DNA of 53,647 nucleotides from contig JAUWTM010000010.1 in assembly GCA_030614715.1 (NCBI GenBank), positions 1-53,647 of the forward strand, given 5' to 3'. The position numbers were made by a program, and so were the translations under genes. Positions 16,846-25,952 of this stretch are shown one piece after another. The notes beneath the pieces were generated by a model. It made no database searches and was not told where the DNA came from. It was given only the letters and a program-made list of their open reading frames with translations. Each line of letters starts with the position of its first letter. Within the stretch, counting starts at the first letter, position 1. The DNA is from Planctomycetota bacterium (GTDB lineage Bacteria; JAJVIF01; JAPKYR01).

Positions 16846-19800
16846 CTACTCGCCCGATATCCGGTCCTTTGTCCGGTAGGTTTTTGTGGCAATTTTAGGT
16901 AATTCGTGCAGGAACATCGATTTGCTTCGCCAGAACCCGTTTCTGCGTCTGACATAGACAAGGGCAGCTCGTTTTCGCGCACGTGTAATGCCGACATACA
17001 TCAGGCGTCGCTCTTCTTCGATCTCCGATACCGTCTTTCCAAGAGCCAGCCGGTGCGGCAGGTTGCCCTGTTCGAGGCCAAGGATGATCACGCGCTCGAA
17101 CTCAAGTCCCTTGGCAGCGTGAAGGGTCATCATCCGGACCGCGTCCTCGTCCGAATCGAAATCTCCGTTGGTCAGGAGCGCGATATGGGCGAGGAATTCA
17201 GCCAGGCTTACGTCCGAACTCTCGTCCTCCAGACGCAGGGCTTCCTCCCTGAGAAGTGCGATTCGGCCTGCCAGTGCCGTGTCCTCTGATGACATTTCAA
17301 ATGAAGTCCGCGACAGGGTCTTGAGCGTATTCACAACAGTGTCGAGACCCCTCGGGCTCAGGTCTTCAGCCAGCGACACAACAAACGGATACTCACCGAT
17401 CTCGCCCTCGTACCGTGCGATGAGACGTGCAGCAGCTGTATTAACTATCGCTGCATCGGCGTCGGTGTCCTGATCGACTGCATATGCGACAGCTAGTATG
17501 ACCGGAAGATCCTGGGAGAATGCCCTCGCGCGTGTATCGTCGTCAGTCGCGATTAATTCATTAAAAACACCGATGTTTGTCCGGACATCGTCCAGCGCCC
17601 TGTGGGCCGTGCCCTTGTCGATGCCGAACTTGTCAGCCAGTACACCCAGCCTGTGAGGTTCATCGGGATACATCCGCCTTGAGATCGGCAGGGTATCGAG
17701 GGTCAGGTTCGGGACAACGCCGTCCATGACTTCACTCGCGTAACGCCTTAAAATCGGGACGTCGAACTTGTCGATATTATGGCCTGCAAGTGGTGCGTCG
17801 CCGATAAATTCCAGGAATCTCGGTAGTACATCCGCAATGGACGGTGCATCACTGACGTCATCATCGCTGATGCCGTGGACCGCCTTTGCTCCGGCTGGTA
17901 TCGAAGACCTGGGCTTGACAAGCGAATGAAATTCACCGACCTCCCTGTACTCGCCACCCTTCAGAAGCACCTTGATTGCAGCTATTTCGACGATTTCCGA
18001 GCGGAAAATGTTTGTGCCGGTTGTCTCGAGGTCGAAAAATACGATCACCTCGTCCTCTCCGCCACCGGGACGGTATCCCACGAGATCAGATGCGAATTTG
18101 TGCGCAACAAGTGCCAGAATATAGCTCTCTTTGTATGCCGCCGATTCAGGTGCAGTGTCCGAGACACCTTCGGGGGAAAGGTAGGTCGCTCCCGAAAGGA
18201 GTGTCTCGGTCAGGAAGAACATTTCCGGTGAGTAATTCAGTCCGACAAGGCATACCGGGCGCCCATCCACCGGAAATTCGATCATTTCATCGCCGGGAAA
18301 CGGCAGCGCGATCCTTTCGACCTTAATACCAAGGATTTCAACACATGCAGTCTCGAGCATTCCGGCAGCGAGGAGTGCGGTTATAGTCGGTGCATGGAAA
18401 ATACGGATACCGTCCTTTGAGTCCCGCCATTCATCGAGTACAGTCGCCGCCGGGACGCAATCGATTCCGCACAGCGTACGTTCCTCCATTTTCAACCATT
18501 GATCCTCGTCTTTGCGCCAGGGTGATTTTGATTCGTACAGATGTGCTGTCACAAGGTTGAGCAGTATCGACGGGGCTTCCGTGGGCTCCTTTCTCCTGAG
18601 TGCCTTAACGAATTTATCGAGCCTTGACAACTGAGTACGGGCGAGTGAAGACAATTTTTTAAACCGTGACGGTCGACCGAGAAGTGTATGCAGCGGTACG
18701 CCCTCCCTGATTGCAGCAAGCCTTACCCGGAGGTCGTCGAGCTCACCGAGACGGTCCCTCGGCAGGCCGATTGCGCGGTCCCAGTCCCATTCGGTGTCGT
18801 GCGACGCAAGCCGCAAGAGCGGAAGCGGGTCACCCGGGACCTCATCACGCTGGCGGTCGGGAAGCAGGCGAAGGACCGGGATGTCCTGGTTGATGAGATA
18901 GCTTTCGCATTCATCGGCGAGGTAGTGCACGCGGTACAGGATTGCGATGTCCCTGTACTCGGCGCCGGCTTTTACCCAACTGTTTATCAGCTTTGCGGTG
19001 ACATGCGCTTCCTCTTCCTCGTCCTCGAGCTCGAAAATACCAAGGGGCGGGTGTAAGCGAAGGTCGGATGGCGGTTTGGGGGCAAGCTGGTAAAACCGCT
19101 GGTTTTTAGCTATGAGCGAACCAGCGGAGTAAAGGATTCCATCGGAGCAGCGGTAACTCGTGCCAAGCGGAATCAGTTTAGCATTGAAATCAGCCACGAA
19201 TTGATCGATGAAAACACCCGACGATCCCCTGAATGCATAAATTGTCTGATCTTCGTCGCCAACCGCGAACAGGTACAGTCCGGGGTAGCTCATCGCTTCA
19301 ATAAGGCGATACTGTGCGGGATTTATGTCCTGGAATTCATCGATAAGCAGGTGTTCGATCCCGGAAAGGATCTCATCGCGGATGTCGGGATGCATGTAAA
19401 GGAGCCGCAGCGCGTTAAGAAGGATATCCGCAAAGTCCAGTGCCCCACGAAGACGCAGCTCCTCCTGGTATGACCTGAAAAGGTCTGAAATAAGCTCGAA
19501 GTGCTCCGGGTCGTAGCGCGAGTCCATCAGGGGGTACGCGACCTCCGCTTTCACCCGGTCGAGGAGCTGTTTCAGATGCCGAACCGGAATTGCTTCCTCG
19601 GGAATCCTTCGCTCTCCCAGGAGGCGCATCAGTAACTGCTCCTGCGCATCCTCGTCGAACACAACAGGCTCACGCGGGTAGTCGAGGATCTCGTAATATT
19701 TCCTGACAAGCTGGTATGCCCACGAGTGGAAGGTCGACACCTGCACCTCGCTCGCAGGAGAGTCGCCTTTATCCGGTGACCGTCCATGGAGTCGCGTACG

Positions 19801-19995
19801 CATTTCCGCAGTTGCGCGATTTGTGTACGTGATCGCCAGGATCTTGTCAGGATCGACGCCTTTCTCTTCGGTGAGCCACACTATGCGAGCTGTGAGGACA
19901 CGTGTCTTACCCGTGCCGGGCCCGGCGACAACCATGACCGCCTGTTCTTCAGACTCGACAGCCTCCCTCTGATGTTCGTCAAGTTCCCACGGCAT
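16846..19995 (-). CDS. UvrD/Rep-type helicase with embedded DEDDh 3'-5' exonuclease domain
   Basis: 1049 residues. SF1A helicase motifs: Q/motif I GPGTGKTR (25-32), Ia AITYTNRATAEM, II LLIDEFQD (216-223), III AVGDEDQTIYAFRG (244-257), IV LGTSYRCS, V MTLHAAKGLEF (956-966), VI RRLMYVGITRARKR (996-1009). Between IV and V, in the 2B region, residues about 648-815 form a DnaQ-like exonuclease: FFDLETTG (Asp655, Glu657), AGHNIDKFD (Asp745) and AHRALDDV (His798, Asp803), all active-site residues kept. A unique segment (about 490-645) precedes it. The fusion suggests coupled unwinding and 3' trimming in repair or mismatch processing. It starts 131 bases from the divergent lipoprotein gene. Confidence 0.93.
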   Translation of the reverse strand: MPWELDEHQREAVESEEQAVMVVAGPGTGKTRVLTARIVWLTEEKGVDPDKILAITYTNRATAEMRTRLHGRSPDKGDSPASEVQVSTFHSWAYQLVRKYYEILDYPREPVVFDEDAQEQLLMRLLGERRIPEEAIPVRHLKQLLDRVKAEVAYPLMDSRYDPEHFELISDLFRSYQEELRLRGALDFADILLNALRLLYMHPDIRDEILSGIEHLLIDEFQDINPAQYRLIEAMSYPGLYLFAVGDEDQTIYAFRGSSGVFIDQFVADFNAKLIPLGTSYRCSDGILYSAGSLIAKNQRFYQLAPKPPSDLRLHPPLGIFELEDEEEEAHVTAKLINSWVKAGAEYRDIAILYRVHYLADECESYLINQDIPVLRLLPDRQRDEVPGDPLPLLRLASHDTEWDWDRAIGLPRDRLGELDDLRVRLAAIREGVPLHTLLGRPSRFKKLSSLARTQLSRLDKFVKALRRKEPTEAPSILLNLVTAHLYESKSPWRKDEDQWLKMEERTLCGIDCVPAATVLDEWRDSKDGIRIFHAPTITALLAAGMLETACVEILGIKVERIALPFPGDEMIEFPVDGRPVCLVGLNYSPEMFFLTETLLSGATYLSPEGVSDTAPESAAYKESYILALVAHKFASDLVGYRPGGGEDEVIVFFDLETTGTNIFRSEIVEIAAIKVLLKGGEYREVGEFHSLVKPRSSIPAGAKAVHGISDDDVSDAPSIADVLPRFLEFIGDAPLAGHNIDKFDVPILRRYASEVMDGVVPNLTLDTLPISRRMYPDEPHRLGVLADKFGIDKGTAHRALDDVRTNIGVFNELIATDDDTRARAFSQDLPVILAVAYAVDQDTDADAAIVNTAAARLIARYEGEIGEYPFVVSLAEDLSPRGLDTVVNTLKTLSRTSFEMSSEDTALAGRIALLREEALRLEDESSDVSLAEFLAHIALLTNGDFDSDEDAVRMMTLHAAKGLEFERVIILGLEQGNLPHRLALGKTVSEIEEERRLMYVGITRARKRAALVYVRRRNGFWRSKSMFLHELPKIATKTYRTKDRISGE

Positions 19996-20001
19996 GGCCT
20001 G

Positions 20002-20007
20002 ATTATA
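20002..20007 (-). promoter_or_regulatory. possible -10 element at the helicase gene start
   Basis: Read on the minus strand these bases are TATAAT, ending only six bases before ATG 19995. If used, transcription would begin at or within a base or two of the start codon, giving a leaderless mRNA. No good -35 is visible, so this is tentative. Confidence 0.25.
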
Positions 20008-20053
20008 CCGGAGTCGAAGTCACAAATGTTGGTATACATGACAGTTATTAGTT

Positions 20054-20062
20054 TGTTATAAT
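20054..20062 (+). promoter_or_regulatory. extended -10 promoter, lipoprotein gene
   Basis: TG-T-TATAAT at 20054-20062 is a textbook extended -10. It lies 65 bases before the ATG at 20127. No convincing -35 is required for such promoters. The same nine bases occur upstream of the protease gene at 30357. Confidence 0.5.
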
Positions 20063-20126
20063 ATGCGATAGGCGATGGACATCAATTCCGCCTGATTAAA
20101 AAAAACAAAATCATCTGGGGGTCTCC

Positions 20127-22940
20127 ATGTCACGCGGTTACTTCACAGCTGTGCTGCTGATCGCAGGTATGTTTGCTGTTGCCTGCTCAAGCGGTACGTC
20201 GTCACCAATTCTACCCGGTACGGGCAATCCGGAACTGACATCCGGATCGACTGGAATTCAAAGGGATGCCACATCCAAAGGCACCTGGGGCATCTGGGAG
20301 GTGTCAATCGACACAGCAACGTGGGATGTGACAATCGTTCCACTTCGGGGGACACAGTTCACTGTTGACGTCGTCACGTTCCTGCAACCACCTGACGGGA
20401 ATCCATCGAATTTATCGATAGATGTAACCGATGTATCCGGGTATTTCGACCAGGGCCTGATCACGGTCCTTGCCGGACTCAGACATCCGTTCGCCGGACT
20501 GGACATGTACACCGGGTACGATGTTTACGGAGCACTCATGTCTCCGGGGTCACTGTTCGGCTCGTACGATGCCGATGTCTCCTACTCAAACGGTGTATCT
20601 GACGTGAAACTGTTGAATCCGGACGGTTACACGCGCTGGATGAACCCGACAGAATTCCCTGACACCGGGACTATCCTTGACTTCACTCCCGGCAACCTGG
20701 GAATCCCGGACATCAGCCTGTTCACCGCGACATTAAACGGGTACAAATACTTCGCCGATAACCTTGATGCCGAGACCGATCTCGGTACCCACTTCGAGCA
20801 GGCGTTAAACGTTGAAAATCGCGGTTACTTCCGTCCCGGCTCATTCAACCGCAGAATATACGAACTCCAGTTCCCGATGGTGGGTGGAGAACCTGCACTG
20901 ATATTCCAGTACGCGGTAATCGCAAGCTGGGTTGATCCCGATCCTGCACTTACGGGCGATCCCTTGCTGATTGATGTACCGGGTGATTTTCCATACGAAG
21001 CTAACGCCGATGAAGCGATCTATATTCGGGCGACGGATGACTCGACATTGTTCTATATAGATGGCAGTGGCGGTGGATCGATCAATCTAGGGCTTGAGGT
21101 TTTCGACTGGGGAGCGATCCAGGATGGGATCTCGGTACCAGATGAGATTCACCAGATCATTGTCGAATCACCGGGAATAATCCCCGGCGACTTCGTATTC
21201 ATCGATCAACCAACCCTGATTGCTAACGCTGTCGATGGCACGACAGTAATATCATCGGTATTCAACGTGGAAATTTCAGGATGCACGCCGATGTCAGGCA
21301 ACGACGCACCTGTGCTTGTAACTGTTGAAAGTTTCGCTCCCGACACATTCGATGTCGGTATTGGTGTACCCAACAACGATGACCGTCTCGCGGGTTATTT
21401 CAGGTTCGACCTCCCGGTGCTGGATATTATTCCACTGTCGATCGAGGTACTTAATCCCAACGGCGGCGAAACCCTGTACATGGGAATGAGCCACGAGATC
21501 ATTTGGGATCCGGGTCCCCCGGGGATCACGAATGTTGACATAGAATGGTCGACGGATAGCTTTGTCGATGATGTCCGGACTATCGTTGAAAACACACCCA
21601 ACAGCGGCTCATATGAGTGGAGACCTATACCTGTCGAGGAAACTACGACCGGCCGTGTCAGGATCAGCAACGCTGACGGCATAGGCTCTGACACATCGGA
21701 TGCGGATTTCTCGATTGTCCTGCCTGTCTGGCTGGCTTTTGAGGACGCATTTACGTTCGATGACACCTCAATTCCGTGGACCGGATACTACCCCTACGAG
21801 CACCAGAGGGATGAAATCTCTCCGGCTATCTCACAGGACACGGATGGCATGGTGCATATCCTGTTCTACGGTGTTAATTCCGGTGTTGGCAGCAGAGACA
21901 TGCAGGCAAGAAGTCAGACCGGTACAAGCTGGGCAGGTCATACCGGCTTTTTCAACTCGAGCAACATTAACTATGGTCGTGCCGATTACGCGAAAATTGC
22001 ACCATCCCATAACGGTCTGAGCTGGGCGTGCTGTAACCTGTCCTGGATCAGCGTTGGCTGGTACTCCGATATCGACCGCATGTGGGGCGGCCCAGGCTAC
22101 TACTGCTTCGACGGACCTGGTGCTCGTTACGGCTATCCCTGGGATCCGAATTACCTGTACCCGGAAATCGCTACGGACTCAGCAGGCTACGTCTTCATGT
22201 TCGGTGACGACGATATCCCGAACCGCATCGACTGGAATAAGACCATCGTGCCCGGATTCACGGCGTACGGCGGTGCCGGACAGGTGACCTCGATTCAACC
22301 GCTTTCAATTAACGGAATGATCAGCAAGTCAAGGTCATGGGCACGCCAGGATACCGGGGTCGCTCTTATTTATTACACGGTTCAGGGTGACATTAAACTA
22401 GCTGAAACGACCGATGCCCCTGCCAACGACACGTGGGATGACTCAGAGGTTATATTCTCACAGGGCACCGATTACCAGGATGCTTTCCATCCCTGCATCA
22501 ATGCGGACTCGAGCGACAGGTTGTTCGCTGCGTGGATCGCACAGGACAACGTCGGTGACTGGTACATACTCGCATCGATGCGTGAATCCGAAGGCGATCC
22601 ATGGTCCGATCCGGTAATTGTAACAACGTCAACCAGCCAGTTCCTGGACATCCACATCTCGTCAGCGCAGGTCGATATGCCGACCGGCACGACTGAAGAT
22701 GTAGCGGTAGTCGGATGGGAAGTCAATGGTGAAGTCGGATCGGCACTGTCACCGCTCGATCTGATGGCATTTCTGCCGGAACAGGACGTCAGCGACACGG
22801 GAGTCAACTGCCTGTCGCCGGATGTCATGTGCCTTACCTCAACAATGGGATACCAGTTCGATGTCCTGTTCTCGTACACAATCGAAGATGGCACGAACTG
22901 GGACATAACGATCAATAACGCTGATTTCGAAACGCCGTAA
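20127..22940 (+). CDS. large lipoprotein, WG-W-V family, with Ig-like and propeller-like C-terminal regions
   Basis: 937 residues, ATG preceded by TGGGGG. The lipobox AVAC (Cys20) is followed by SSGTSSPILPG. The family domain (about 53-430) shows WGIWEV (54-59), PLRGTQ, RHPFAGLDMYTGYDV (119-133), LLNPDGYTRWMNPTEF (162-177), ATLNGYKYFAD (201-211), RGYFRPGS and FQYAVIASW (260-268). Next is a Kre9/Knh1-like Ig fold (about 435-530) recognised from LNPNGGETLYMG..HEIIW and the closing ADFSI. The last 400 residues carry SQDTDGMVHI, ARSQTG and repeated SxDS-type turns, suggesting a sialidase/BNR-like propeller without visible catalytic residues. Its closest relative is the next gene downstream. Predicted cell-surface protein; substrate unknown. 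Confidence 0.85.
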   Translation: MSRGYFTAVLLIAGMFAVACSSGTSSPILPGTGNPELTSGSTGIQRDATSKGTWGIWEVSIDTATWDVTIVPLRGTQFTVDVVTFLQPPDGNPSNLSIDVTDVSGYFDQGLITVLAGLRHPFAGLDMYTGYDVYGALMSPGSLFGSYDADVSYSNGVSDVKLLNPDGYTRWMNPTEFPDTGTILDFTPGNLGIPDISLFTATLNGYKYFADNLDAETDLGTHFEQALNVENRGYFRPGSFNRRIYELQFPMVGGEPALIFQYAVIASWVDPDPALTGDPLLIDVPGDFPYEANADEAIYIRATDDSTLFYIDGSGGGSINLGLEVFDWGAIQDGISVPDEIHQIIVESPGIIPGDFVFIDQPTLIANAVDGTTVISSVFNVEISGCTPMSGNDAPVLVTVESFAPDTFDVGIGVPNNDDRLAGYFRFDLPVLDIIPLSIEVLNPNGGETLYMGMSHEIIWDPGPPGITNVDIEWSTDSFVDDVRTIVENTPNSGSYEWRPIPVEETTTGRVRISNADGIGSDTSDADFSIVLPVWLAFEDAFTFDDTSIPWTGYYPYEHQRDEISPAISQDTDGMVHILFYGVNSGVGSRDMQARSQTGTSWAGHTGFFNSSNINYGRADYAKIAPSHNGLSWACCNLSWISVGWYSDIDRMWGGPGYYCFDGPGARYGYPWDPNYLYPEIATDSAGYVFMFGDDDIPNRIDWNKTIVPGFTAYGGAGQVTSIQPLSINGMISKSRSWARQDTGVALIYYTVQGDIKLAETTDAPANDTWDDSEVIFSQGTDYQDAFHPCINADSSDRLFAAWIAQDNVGDWYILASMRESEGDPWSDPVIVTTSTSQFLDIHISSAQVDMPTGTTEDVAVVGWEVNGEVGSALSPLDLMAFLPEQDVSDTGVNCLSPDVMCLTSTMGYQFDVLFSYTIEDGTNWDITINNADFETP

Positions 22941-22975
22941 TCAGCAATATAAAAACTGCCAGGTTAAAACACACA

Positions 22976-22998
22976 GGCGCGATCCACACGGTCGCGCC
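22976..22998 (+). terminator. Rho-independent-like terminator
   Basis: GGCGCGA (22976-22982) pairs with TCGCGCC (22992-22998) across a nine-base loop and is followed by TTTATCTTT. It lies 36 bases after the lipoprotein stop and separates the two tandem paralogs into distinct units. Confidence 0.75.
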
Positions 22999-23117
22999 TT
23001 TATCTTTACTAATACAGGATTCCCCCGTGCAATTGCGCAATGCTATTTTATGCAGTAGTATGATTATGTAAACCTTCTTACAAACGTGCAAATCCGCTGA
23101 ATCCTGGGGATATAGAA

Positions 23118-25952
23118 ATGAAACGAGGTTTTATCGCCGCTATTGCATTACTCCCGATTCTGGTAATTTTCGGCTGTTCAGGCGGAACATCGCCAATCCT
23201 TCCAGGCCTGGCATCACCCGCATACACAGCAGGTCAATCAAACGGTCTCGACGGCATTCCAACCAAGGCCGTATGGGGCATCTGGGATGTCATTATCGAT
23301 CCGGATACCATGGACGTGACAATTGTCCCGCTTAGAAACGCTGAATTTACAGTCGATGTAGTAATGTTCCTTCAGCTTCCGGATGGGAATCCTGCGAACC
23401 TGCAGATCCAGGTTACGGACACGTCCGATTTCTTCACCGAGGGCATCCTGAATGTGGATGTCGGGCTGACGCATCCCTTCCCGGGACTGGATCAATTCAC
23501 GGGTTTCGATGTACTGGGTGTCGTGCTGGGATCAGGCGGGTTTGCATCTTATTACGATCCGGCTGTTCAGTATTCGGACGGTCATTTCGATTTGAAACTG
23601 CTTAACGCCGATGGATACACCCGCTGGATGAATCCAACGGAATTCGAGCCAAACGGTACAATCCTCAGGTTCTATCCGGGTGCCCTTGGAACGAACAACC
23701 TCGAAGCCATCACCGCGACAATCAACGGTTATAAATACTTCGCTGACGGCCTTGCGGACAACGAAGACCTGCACGGATTTTTCATGAATCCAGGATCGAT
23801 TGACGATCGCGGGAAGTTCTCCCCAAGCAACACGAACTGGCGTGAATTTGTCATCGATTTTCGCATGGATTCAGGCTTTCCACTCATCGAGTTCCAGTAC
23901 GCGGTCCTGGCAAGCTGGATCCTTCCCGATCCAACGCTTTACGGAGAACCTAACGTAATAGATGTCCCCGAGGATTACCCGCTGTCCGCAAATACGGCCG
24001 AAAGCTTCCTCTGCACGGTCACCGACCATTCGAACCTGTATAACGACGGTGTAGACAGCGGAGGTAACATCGTCCTCGATCTTGAAATCTACGACTGGGC
24101 GTCGCTTGATGACGACATTACCGTTCCCGGTGAAATCAGCAAGATCACAATCGAGAGCCAGGGAACACTTATCCCCGGGGGACCACAGGAAATACTCGCA
24201 CCAACATTCAACCTTACCGCAATGCCCGGTACGACGAACGCGTCATCGGTTTTCACGGTCGAGATTTTCAACTGCATGCCCCAGAGTTCGGTCGACCAGG
24301 AATTATTAATAACAATCGAACAGAACTACGGTGAGTTCTCACCGGCCGACGGCGAACCACCGCTCGTGGACAGTCCACTGGCAAGTTATCTGCTCCATAC
24401 CGTGCCTGTATCCGACATCGCACCTGTCGATGAGTTCCAGGTGCTCGATCCGAATGGCGGGGAGACTCTCTGGATGGCTCTCTATCATGAAATTACATGG
24501 TTCTCTGACGATCCCGCCATCTCAACGGTCTCAATTGAGTTTTCAACTGACGATTTCACGTCCGAAGTGATCACGGTTGTCGACAGCACCGAAAACGACG
24601 GGACATACAGGTGGTATCCGATACCAAACATGCCGACCGACACCGGGAAAATCAGGGTCACGGATCCCGGCGGACTCGGGCAGGATGAATCGGACAACTA
24701 TTTCTCGATCGAGCTGCCCGTATGGCTCGATTTTCAGGATGAAGTTCCCGTAGACGATGGAACCATACTATGGAACGACTGGGGTGGGACCACCGAGTAC
24801 GACGGAACGTTCAGCGAGTACTCACCCGCGCTGTCGCAGGACCTCGACGGACTCGCGCACATCGCGTGGCACTCGGAGATCGTCCTCCCGGACGTTGACC
24901 CGCCCCATCGCGAGGCGCGCGACACAGGAATAAGGTCGATGGACGGTGTCGACTGGGATGGCGACGCGTTCTTCTTCACGTGGGGCGGTTCGCCGGACCC
25001 GGCACATGAGCTCCGGGGTGATTTCATGAAGATCGCTCCAGCCGCGAACAACACCACGTTCGCCGCGATCCAGCACTGGCACATTTATTTCTCGGTGGAT
25101 GTCGATCACTTCCCGAACAGCCATAATTACTACAACTCCGGACTTCTCAACAACCGGATCTACTACGCTGCAGAGATCATGGCCGACGCGGATTACCTGT
25201 ACCTTGTCAGCGACGGGTATACAGACGGGATTAACGACGGTCCGGGCATCTACCAGGAGCGGTTCGACACACCGGACTTCCAGTGGTCGGCACCGGTCAT
25301 CCCGATGACCGTGATGACAGATGTCGGCGAGGTCAGCCACAGCCGATCGTGGGCGTTCCACGGTGGAGAGCTCGTGATGGCGTACTTCACGACCGACGGA
25401 ACGATCAAGTTGCTGCGCCAGACCGACCAGGTAGACGACCTCTGGGACGACACGGAAGTGATCTTCGACGGTGCCGGATATACGGTGTGCAAGGACCCGT
25501 CGATCAGCGTCGACCCTACGGAGCGCATGTTCGCTGTCTGGACGGGCCTGAACAACGACAACAGCGAGTATGAAATACTCGCTTCAATGAAGGAAACACC
25601 GTTGAGTGCATGGACGATACCGATTGTTGCCAATTCGTCGGCAACACCTTTCGACGACCAGCACATGACGACGTCATTCGAGGAAGTCCTTCTGCCAACC
25701 GGAGATCTCGAGTACATGGTTCTGATCGCATATTCGCTGGAGGACGCGGTCTACTACCAGATCAGCCCGATGGACCTCTGGTCGTTCCTGCCGGAGATAC
25801 AGGTCAGTGATGAAACGGATACGTCGAGGGATCCGGACGTGCTCTGTTACCAGGCCCCGTACGTGTACGATGCATTGTTCGCGTGGAGTGTAGAGTTCAC
25901 GCCGGAGGACTGGGACATTCGTTTCAGAAACGGGGATTTTGTTACGCCGTAG
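23118..25952 (+). CDS. large lipoprotein, tandem paralog of the preceding gene
   Basis: 944 residues, ATG after TGGGGATA. The lipobox IFGC (Cys20) is followed by SGGTSPILPG. It matches the 20127 protein block for block: VWGIWDV, PLRNAEFTVDVVMFLQLPDGNP, LTHPFPGLDQFTGFDVLGV, LLNADGYTRWMNPTEF, ATINGYKYFAD, RGKFSPSN, FQYAVLASW, DVPEDYP, then the Kre9-like LDPNGGETLWMA..HEITW domain and a long C-terminal region starting at about residue 540 with QDLDGLAHIAW. The C-terminal third is visibly more GC-rich than the first two thirds. It arose by tandem duplication with strong divergence of the C-terminal region. Its stop overlaps the convergent ELM1-like gene by 11 bases. Confidence 0.85.
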   Translation: MKRGFIAAIALLPILVIFGCSGGTSPILPGLASPAYTAGQSNGLDGIPTKAVWGIWDVIIDPDTMDVTIVPLRNAEFTVDVVMFLQLPDGNPANLQIQVTDTSDFFTEGILNVDVGLTHPFPGLDQFTGFDVLGVVLGSGGFASYYDPAVQYSDGHFDLKLLNADGYTRWMNPTEFEPNGTILRFYPGALGTNNLEAITATINGYKYFADGLADNEDLHGFFMNPGSIDDRGKFSPSNTNWREFVIDFRMDSGFPLIEFQYAVLASWILPDPTLYGEPNVIDVPEDYPLSANTAESFLCTVTDHSNLYNDGVDSGGNIVLDLEIYDWASLDDDITVPGEISKITIESQGTLIPGGPQEILAPTFNLTAMPGTTNASSVFTVEIFNCMPQSSVDQELLITIEQNYGEFSPADGEPPLVDSPLASYLLHTVPVSDIAPVDEFQVLDPNGGETLWMALYHEITWFSDDPAISTVSIEFSTDDFTSEVITVVDSTENDGTYRWYPIPNMPTDTGKIRVTDPGGLGQDESDNYFSIELPVWLDFQDEVPVDDGTILWNDWGGTTEYDGTFSEYSPALSQDLDGLAHIAWHSEIVLPDVDPPHREARDTGIRSMDGVDWDGDAFFFTWGGSPDPAHELRGDFMKIAPAANNTTFAAIQHWHIYFSVDVDHFPNSHNYYNSGLLNNRIYYAAEIMADADYLYLVSDGYTDGINDGPGIYQERFDTPDFQWSAPVIPMTVMTDVGEVSHSRSWAFHGGELVMAYFTTDGTIKLLRQTDQVDDLWDDTEVIFDGAGYTVCKDPSISVDPTERMFAVWTGLNNDNSEYEILASMKETPLSAWTIPIVANSSATPFDDQHMTTSFEEVLLPTGDLEYMVLIAYSLEDAVYYQISPMDLWSFLPEIQVSDETDTSRDPDVLCYQAPYVYDALFAWSVEFTPEDWDIRFRNGDFVTP

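Noticed and set aside
16846-19995. AddA/RecB-type nuclease-helicase
   Set aside because: The nuclease part is DEDDh (DnaQ-like), internal, and lacks the C-terminal RecB nuclease motifs.
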